DNA of 10,379 nucleotides from CAXTSE01 sp035554115 (GTDB taxonomy: Bacteria > Actinomycetota > Actinomycetes > Actinomycetales > Microbacteriaceae): contig DATMIW010000057.1 of assembly GCA_035554115.1 (NCBI GenBank), positions 1 to 10,379 on the forward strand, given 5' to 3'. A model generated the notes under the pieces. The model did no database searches. It was not told where the DNA came from and worked only from the letters and a program-made list of their open reading frames with translations. Positions 6,098-10,379 of this stretch are shown piece after piece. Numbering within the stretch: position 1 is the stretch's first letter; every line of letters begins with the position of its first letter. A program made the translations under genes and the position numbers.

Positions 6098-6694
6098 GTG
6101 TCTGAAACTGACCCCGGCGCGACCCAGCCGGCTGCATTTCGGGAGGCTCTCAAAGCCGTCCGGAAGGCCTCGACGCGCGAGGAACTCGTCTTGCACGATA
6201 TTCCCGCACCCACCGGAATCGCCCCGTACGCTGTGGCGCTATCCGCCGATGTCCGACCTGCGTCTCACGGAGTCGATTCTGTGCTCGGATCGGGCCGCTT
6301 CGTGCTGCTGTACGACCCTGAAGAACCCGAAGCCTGGGGAGGAGCATTCCGAGTGGTCTGCTTCGCGCAGGCGCCGCTAGAAACGGACATCGGTCTCGAT
6401 CCCTTCGTGGCCGAAGTCGCGTGGTCCTGGCTCGAAGACGCCCTGGACATTCGAGACGCCCACTACGCAGCAGCCTCGGGAACGGCCACCAAGGTGCTCT
6501 CGACGGGTTTCGGAGAACTCGCCCACCAGGGCGACGGAGCCCAACTGGAAGTCCGCGCGTCGTGGACGCCATCGAGCACGTCGATCGCCGCATCTGTCGA
6601 AGGATGGAGCGAGTTGCTCTGCCTGCTCGCCGGATTGCCACCCACAACGGACGTTGTCGGGCTCCTTCCCGCGCACAGGGTGGCACGTGACTGA
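6098..6694 (+). CDS. DUF3000-family protein
   Basis: A 198-residue soluble protein of the actinobacterial DUF3000 family, whose molecular function I do not know. Recognisable stretches are FREALKAVRKA (14-24), APYAVALSADV (42-52), a GSGRFVLLYDP segment, then EVAWSWLEDAL, SGTATKVLSTGFGEL, EVRASWTP and LLCLLAGLPP, which together match the family pattern. There is no signal peptide or membrane segment. The GTG at 6098 is the start because the -10-like TAGTCT lies six bases upstream and the family's N-terminal FR.AL motif follows at the expected distance. The TGA stop overlaps the rnd start by 8 bases, so the two are translationally coupled. The same DUF3000-ribonuclease D order is common in actinobacteria, which suggests, but does not prove, a role near RNA processing. 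Confidence 0.88.
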   Translation: MSETDPGATQPAAFREALKAVRKASTREELVLHDIPAPTGIAPYAVALSADVRPASHGVDSVLGSGRFVLLYDPEEPEAWGGAFRVVCFAQAPLETDIGLDPFVAEVAWSWLEDALDIRDAHYAAASGTATKVLSTGFGELAHQGDGAQLEVRASWTPSSTSIAASVEGWSELLCLLAGLPPTTDVVGLLPAHRVARD

Positions 6695-7985
6695 CGATCT
6701 GACCCCTGCGTTCCTCGACGGAACGAGCACGCCTACTCCTTCTCCTCTGCCTGCCGACGTCGTCGAGGCCGTCACCGAAGAGGCGACACATCCCGACCTC
6801 GACGTCATCGACAATCGTGCCGACTACCTTGCTGCTGTCGAGAAGCTTCGCGCCGGAACCGGGCCGTTCGGTGTTGATGCCGAGCGCGCGTCCGGGTTCC
6901 GGTATTCGCAGCGCGCGTATCTCATCCAGGTGTACCGCCGCGGTTCGGGTGTTTTTCTGTTTGATCCGCCCGCGATCGGCGGCAAGCTCACGGCCCTCGC
7001 CGAGGTGATGGAAAACGACGAGTGGATCCTGCATGCCGCGAGCCAGGACCTCGCCTGCCTCAGAGAGGTCGGCCTCGATCCCGCAACGATCTTCGACACC
7101 GAACTCGGTGCTCGGCTGGCGGGCCTGCCGCGCGTGGGACTCGGCGCTGTCGTCGAAGAGCTGCTCGGCATCCATCTGGCAAAAGAACACTCGGCGGCTG
7201 ACTGGTCGACCCGACCATTGCCTCAGTCCTGGCTGATCTATGCCGCACTCGACGTCGAGCTGCTGCCGGAATTGCGGGACAAACTTGCGGAACGGCTCGC
7301 TGATGCCGGAAAAACAGACATCGCAGCACAGGAGTTCCAGGCCGTTCTGGACCACGAACCCCCGGTCCGGGCCGAACCGTGGCGGCGGCTCTCTGGATTA
7401 CACACGCTGCGGCAGCCGCGCAACCTTGCCGTCGCACGCGAACTGTGGACCGCACGGGACACCTACGCGCGGGAGATCGACACATCGGCTGGACGCCTCA
7501 TCCCCGATCAGTCCCTGGTCGTTGCGGCGCGCGTGCTGCCCACAAGCAAGCGTGAGCTCGCCGCCCTCAAGGAATTCATTGGTCGGGCCAGCCGCACCCA
7601 GCTCGACCGGTGGTTCGATGCGATCGAACGAGGGCGAACGACCGACGATCTGCCTGCTGTTCGTCAGTCCTCCGAGACGCTGCCTCCGCCGCGGGTATGG
7701 GTCGACAAGAATCCGGAGGCCGACGGTCGCCTCAAGCGCGCACGAGCAGCGATCACTGAGATCGCCGAGGCAATGTCGATGCCGCTCGAAAATCTGTTGA
7801 CGCCCGACTTTCTGCGCCGCGTCGCATGGACACCGCCGGATCCCATCACCACCGAGAGCATCGCCGAGGCTCTCGAATCCGCGGGGGCACGCTCCTGGCA
7901 ACGGGAAGCGACGGCACATGTGATCGCGCGCGCCTTTGTCGAGTCACCCCAACCACCGGCCGACGCACACCCAGCCACGTCGTAG
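6687..7985 (+). CDS. rnd: Ribonuclease D (DEDDy 3'-5' exonuclease with HRDC domain)
   Basis: A 432-residue 3'-5' exoribonuclease of the RNase D family, which trims 3' ends of tRNA precursors and other small structured RNAs. The DEDDy exonuclease domain covers about 36-210: motif I VDAER with D64 and E66, motif II SQDLACL with D121, and motif III YAALDVELL with Y185 and D189. All catalytic acids are present. An HRDC domain follows at about 229-305 (from WRRLSGLHTLRQPRN to the KRELAAL segment), then a C-terminal helical region. The start is GTG at 6687, which overlaps the DUF3000 stop (GTGACTGA). An in-frame TTG at 6654 would add 11 unconserved residues and is less likely. A weak GGGTGG lies three bases upstream of the GTG, so re-initiation after DUF3000 probably drives translation. 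The thiolase gene follows after 79 bases, with its own promoter candidate. Confidence 0.93.
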   Translation: MTDDLTPAFLDGTSTPTPSPLPADVVEAVTEEATHPDLDVIDNRADYLAAVEKLRAGTGPFGVDAERASGFRYSQRAYLIQVYRRGSGVFLFDPPAIGGKLTALAEVMENDEWILHAASQDLACLREVGLDPATIFDTELGARLAGLPRVGLGAVVEELLGIHLAKEHSAADWSTRPLPQSWLIYAALDVELLPELRDKLAERLADAGKTDIAAQEFQAVLDHEPPVRAEPWRRLSGLHTLRQPRNLAVARELWTARDTYAREIDTSAGRLIPDQSLVVAARVLPTSKRELAALKEFIGRASRTQLDRWFDAIERGRTTDDLPAVRQSSETLPPPRVWVDKNPEADGRLKRARAAITEIAEAMSMPLENLLTPDFLRRVAWTPPDPITTESIAEALESAGARSWQREATAHVIARAFVESPQPPADAHPATS

Positions 7986-7999
7986 GAACAGTCAAGAGA

Positions 8000-8029
8000 T
8001 TCGGAACGTTCAGGCGTACTTCATAGGAT
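8000..8029 (+). promoter_or_regulatory. Candidate promoter of the fadA-fadB operon
   Basis: TTCGGA (8000-8005) and TAGGAT (8024-8029) are separated by 18 bases; the -10 fits TAnnnT and the -35 is weak. Transcription would start near 8036, giving a leader of about 29 bases that contains GAGGGAG (8052-8058), six bases before the fadA ATG. A short perfect palindrome, GAACGTTC (8004-8011), overlaps the spacer but is too short to name an operator. Confidence 0.38.
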
Positions 8030-8064
8030 CGGGACTGCCGTGATCGCGAACGAGGGAGTCTCTA

Positions 8065-9261
8065 ATGACCGAGCGTGCAGAAGTCGTCTTTGTCGACGGG
8101 GTGCGCACCCCCTTCGGTCGTGCCGGCGAGAAGGGTCAGTACTGGAACACCCGAGCTGACGACCTGATCGTCAAGGCCATGATCGGGCTACTCGAGCGCA
8201 ACCCGACACTGCCCAAGGACCGAGTGGATGACGTGGCCATTGCCGCGACCACCCAGCACGGCGACCAGGGTCTCACCCTCGGCCGCACAGCGGCCATTCT
8301 CGCCGGACTCCCTCTGAGCGTTCCGGGATATGCCGTCGAGCGAATGTGTGCTGGGGCGATGACGAGCGTGACCTCGATCGCTGGTGCAATCGCATACGGT
8401 GCCTATGATTTCGGAATCGCGGGCGGCGTGGAGCATATGGGGCGGCATCCGATGGGATTTGGCGCCGATCCCAACCCGCGTTTTCTTGCCGAGAAGCTTG
8501 TGAGCGCCGATGCGCTCAATATGGGGCTGACCGCCGAGCGGCTCCACGACAGATTTCCCACTCTCACGAAAGAGCGCGCCGACCGTTTTGGAATGCATAG
8601 CCAGCAGAAGGTCGCTGCCGCATACGAGGCGGGCAAAATTCAACCCGACCTGATCCCGATTGCCATCCGGAGCGAAAGCGGCTGGGGGCTGGCCACTCAG
8701 GATGAGGGCATGCGTCCCGATACAACGATGGAGGGGCTTGCCGGCCTCAAAACACCGTTCCGGCCGCACGGGCGGGTCACCGCAGGAACCTCATCCCCCT
8801 TGACCGACGGTGCGACGGTGTCTCTGCTCGCAAGTGAATCTGCGGCCGCGGAGCTTGGGCTCAGAGCAAAGATGAAGATGGTGGGGTTCGGGTTCGCCGG
8901 CGTGGAACCAGAAGTCATGGGAATCGGCCCAATCCCGAGTACGGAGAAAGCACTGCAACGGGCCGGACTTACGATCGACGACATCGGCGCATTCGAGCTC
9001 AACGAAGCTTTTGCCGTGCAGGTGCTTTCGTTCCTCGAACATTTCGGGATCGACGACGAAGATCCGCGCGTGAATCCCTGGGGAGGTGCCATTGCGATTG
9101 GACATCCCTTGGCGGCCTCTGGCGTGCGTCTCATGGTGCAACTCGCGCGGCAATTCGAAGAACTCCCCCACGTTCAATACGGGTTGACAGCGATGTGCGT
9201 CGGGCTGGGCCAGGGCGGAAGTGTCATCTGGGAGAACCCGCACTACGTCGGAGGAAAATAG
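8065..9261 (+). CDS. fadA: 3-ketoacyl-CoA thiolase / acetyl-CoA acyltransferase
   Basis: A 398-residue thiolase, the normal length, catalysing CoA-dependent cleavage of 3-ketoacyl-CoA to acetyl-CoA and a shortened acyl-CoA, the last step of beta-oxidation. The nucleophilic cysteine is C95 in VERMCAGAMTS. NEAF (313-316), GHPLAASG with H347, and CVGLGQGG with the acid/base C378 complete the active site. GGVEHMGRHPMG is also characteristic. The sequence up to the first helix (VFVDGVRTPFGRAG) is canonical. The ATG at 8065 has GAGGGAG at 8052-8058. fadB starts two bases after the stop, and the fadB ribosome binding site lies inside the end of fadA, so the two should be made together as subunits of one beta-oxidation complex, like FadA/FadB of M. 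tuberculosis. Confidence 0.95.
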   Translation: MTERAEVVFVDGVRTPFGRAGEKGQYWNTRADDLIVKAMIGLLERNPTLPKDRVDDVAIAATTQHGDQGLTLGRTAAILAGLPLSVPGYAVERMCAGAMTSVTSIAGAIAYGAYDFGIAGGVEHMGRHPMGFGADPNPRFLAEKLVSADALNMGLTAERLHDRFPTLTKERADRFGMHSQQKVAAAYEAGKIQPDLIPIAIRSESGWGLATQDEGMRPDTTMEGLAGLKTPFRPHGRVTAGTSSPLTDGATVSLLASESAAAELGLRAKMKMVGFGFAGVEPEVMGIGPIPSTEKALQRAGLTIDDIGAFELNEAFAVQVLSFLEHFGIDDEDPRVNPWGGAIAIGHPLAASGVRLMVQLARQFEELPHVQYGLTAMCVGLGQGGSVIWENPHYVGGK

Positions 9262-9263
9262 CC

Positions 9264-10379
9264 ATGACCACTCCCGATTTCTCTCCCCTTCTCGCCCTCG
9301 ACCCGGATGAAGTGGTCACCCACTCCTTTGTGCAAAACGTGACGCTCGGAAGCGGTCGCACACTCGCGCTCGTCACTCTCGACAACGGACGTGACCACAC
9401 GCGGCCCTCAACACTCGGGCCGAAGACCCTGGTGGAGCTGGGCGGTGTGCTCGATGAGCTGAAGGATCGAGCCGCCCGCGGTGAGATCTCCGCTGTGGCG
9501 GTGACGGGAAAGCCGTTTATCTTGGCGGCTGGAGCGGACCTGTCGAGGGTCAACGACATCCCAGACCGTGCCACCGGAAAACTCATGGGGCAACTCGGTC
9601 ATCACGTCCTCGGCAAGCTGAGCGAACTGGGGGTGCCCTCGTTCGTGTTCATCAACGGACTCGCCCTCGGCGGTGGTACCGAGATCGCTCTCAACGCCAC
9701 ATATCGCACGATCGACTCGTCAATTGCTGGGCTGGCCTTGCCCGAGGTCTTCCTGGGCCTCATCCCCGGTTGGGGTGGCGCCTGGCTGCTGCCGAATCTG
9801 ATCGGCATCGAGAACGCGCTCGAGGTCGTTATTTCGAATCCGTTGAAAAACAACCGGATGCTAAAGGGACCCGACGCTTTCGAGCTGGGGATCGCAGACG
9901 CGATGTTCGGACCGGCAACCTTCCTCGAGGATTCCCTGGCGTGGGCCGATGGCGTGCTCGATGGGACCATCGTCGTCAAGCGGAAGAACCAGCCGGGCAA
10001 GATCGAGCGCGCCGTCAAATGGGACATCGCCATAGGGATCGCCGAGAAGACTCTGGTGAGCCGCATCGGCCGCGTGGCTCAGGCCCCCTATCGCGCCCTT
10101 GAGCTTTTGCGTGCCGCTAAGAATACTGATCGCGCAACCGGATTCGCCGCAGAAGACGAGGCCCTCGCCGACCTGATTGCGAGCGACCAATTCCGCGCCT
10201 CCATCTACGCCTTCAATCTTGTGCAGAAACGTGCCAAAAAGCCGGCGGGGGCTCCGGATCGTGAACTTGCGAGGCCGATTACGAAGATTGGTGTTGTTGG
10301 CGCCGGTCTTATGGCGAGTCAATTCGCGCTGCTGTTCGTCCGTCGCCTGCAGGTGCCCGTGGTCATTACGGATCTCGAT
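9264..10379 (+). CDS. fadB: Multifunctional fatty-acid oxidation protein FadB (enoyl-CoA hydratase / 3-hydroxyacyl-CoA dehydrogenase), cut by the right edge
   Basis: The first 372 residues of the beta-oxidation alpha subunit; FadB homologues are about 700 residues, so roughly half is visible. The enoyl-CoA hydratase (crotonase) domain spans about 15-200. AAGADLS (88-94) and NGLALGGG (131-138) build the oxyanion hole, and the catalytic glutamates are E140 in GGGTEIAL and E161 in LPEVFLGLIPGWGG. After a helical linker, the NAD+-binding Rossmann fold of the 3-hydroxyacyl-CoA dehydrogenase begins at about 340 with IGVVGAGLMASQFALLF (342-358), where GAG 346-348 is the dinucleotide loop. The common GxMG glycine is Ala here, which I believe is frequent in actinobacterial members. 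The ATG at 9264 follows GGAGG (9250-9254) at the end of fadA. It converts 2-enoyl-CoA to 3-ketoacyl-CoA for FadA. Confidence 0.94.
   Translation, partial: MTTPDFSPLLALDPDEVVTHSFVQNVTLGSGRTLALVTLDNGRDHTRPSTLGPKTLVELGGVLDELKDRAARGEISAVAVTGKPFILAAGADLSRVNDIPDRATGKLMGQLGHHVLGKLSELGVPSFVFINGLALGGGTEIALNATYRTIDSSIAGLALPEVFLGLIPGWGGAWLLPNLIGIENALEVVISNPLKNNRMLKGPDAFELGIADAMFGPATFLEDSLAWADGVLDGTIVVKRKNQPGKIERAVKWDIAIGIAEKTLVSRIGRVAQAPYRALELLRAAKNTDRATGFAAEDEALADLIASDQFRASIYAFNLVQKRAKKPAGAPDRELARPITKIGVVGAGLMASQFALLFVRRLQVPVVITDLD

Noticed and set aside
6654..6686. A TTG start for ribonuclease D, 11 codons upstream.
   Set aside because: The GTG at 6687, overlapping the DUF3000 stop, is a better start codon in a typical coupled arrangement.
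6150..7355. A 401-codon open frame on the minus strand across DUF3000 and rnd.
   Set aside because: It is a shadow of two well-supported plus-strand genes, has low-complexity Arg/Gly-rich content, and lacks a plausible ribosome binding site.
1..10379. A novel defence, mobile or biosynthetic system.
   Set aside because: Every coding region belongs to a recognised housekeeping or metabolic family; there are no integrases, direct-repeat arrays, toxin-antitoxin pairs or composition shifts that I can see.

Overview
The window reads as an ordinary chromosomal stretch from a high-GC Gram-positive bacterium (Actinomycetota). Microbacteriaceae is my best guess at family level, but that is inference. 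Support comes from the G/C-rich third codon positions, GTG starts, actinobacterial-type proteins (a DUF3000 protein directly before an HRDC-containing ribonuclease D, and an SseA-like rhodanese paired with a SufE protein), and a GlnR-type nitrogen operator. Genes fill almost the whole window. No gap exceeds about 220 bases, and I see no mobile element, CRISPR array, tRNA or rRNA.

Layout, left to right. (1) 1-956, minus strand: an ammonium transporter gene whose 3' end is cut by the window edge. (2) 957-1176: a divergent control region with a GlnR-like operator facing amt and a -10 box placed so that nhaA would be leaderless. (3) 1177-2331, plus: NhaA Na+/H+ antiporter. (4) 2300-3328, minus: ZapE/AFG1-family ATPase, whose 3' end overlaps nhaA convergently by 32 bases. 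(5) 3466-4368 and 4399-4854, plus: SseA-type sulfurtransferase and SufE-family sulfur acceptor, probably one operon. (6) 4851-6023, minus: a membrane-anchored alpha/beta hydrolase; its stop codon and the sufE stop share one CTAG. (7) 6098-6694 and 6687-7985, plus: DUF3000 protein and ribonuclease D, overlapping by 8 bases. (8) 8065-9261 and 9264 to the right edge, plus: thiolase FadA and the N-terminal half of the multifunctional FadB, a tightly coupled fatty-acid beta-oxidation operon.

Functional links visible here: SseA and SufE form a persulfide relay, FadA and FadB form the beta-oxidation trifunctional enzyme, and Amt is probably under global nitrogen control. The other genes look like independent housekeeping units. 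I found no previously undescribed multi-gene system. The observations most worth a second look are regulatory or architectural: the four-element GlnR-like box, two matching 'TAGnnT, six bases, GTG' leaderless starts, the two terminator-less convergent junctions, and a possible bidirectional promoter between the hydrolase and DUF3000 genes.
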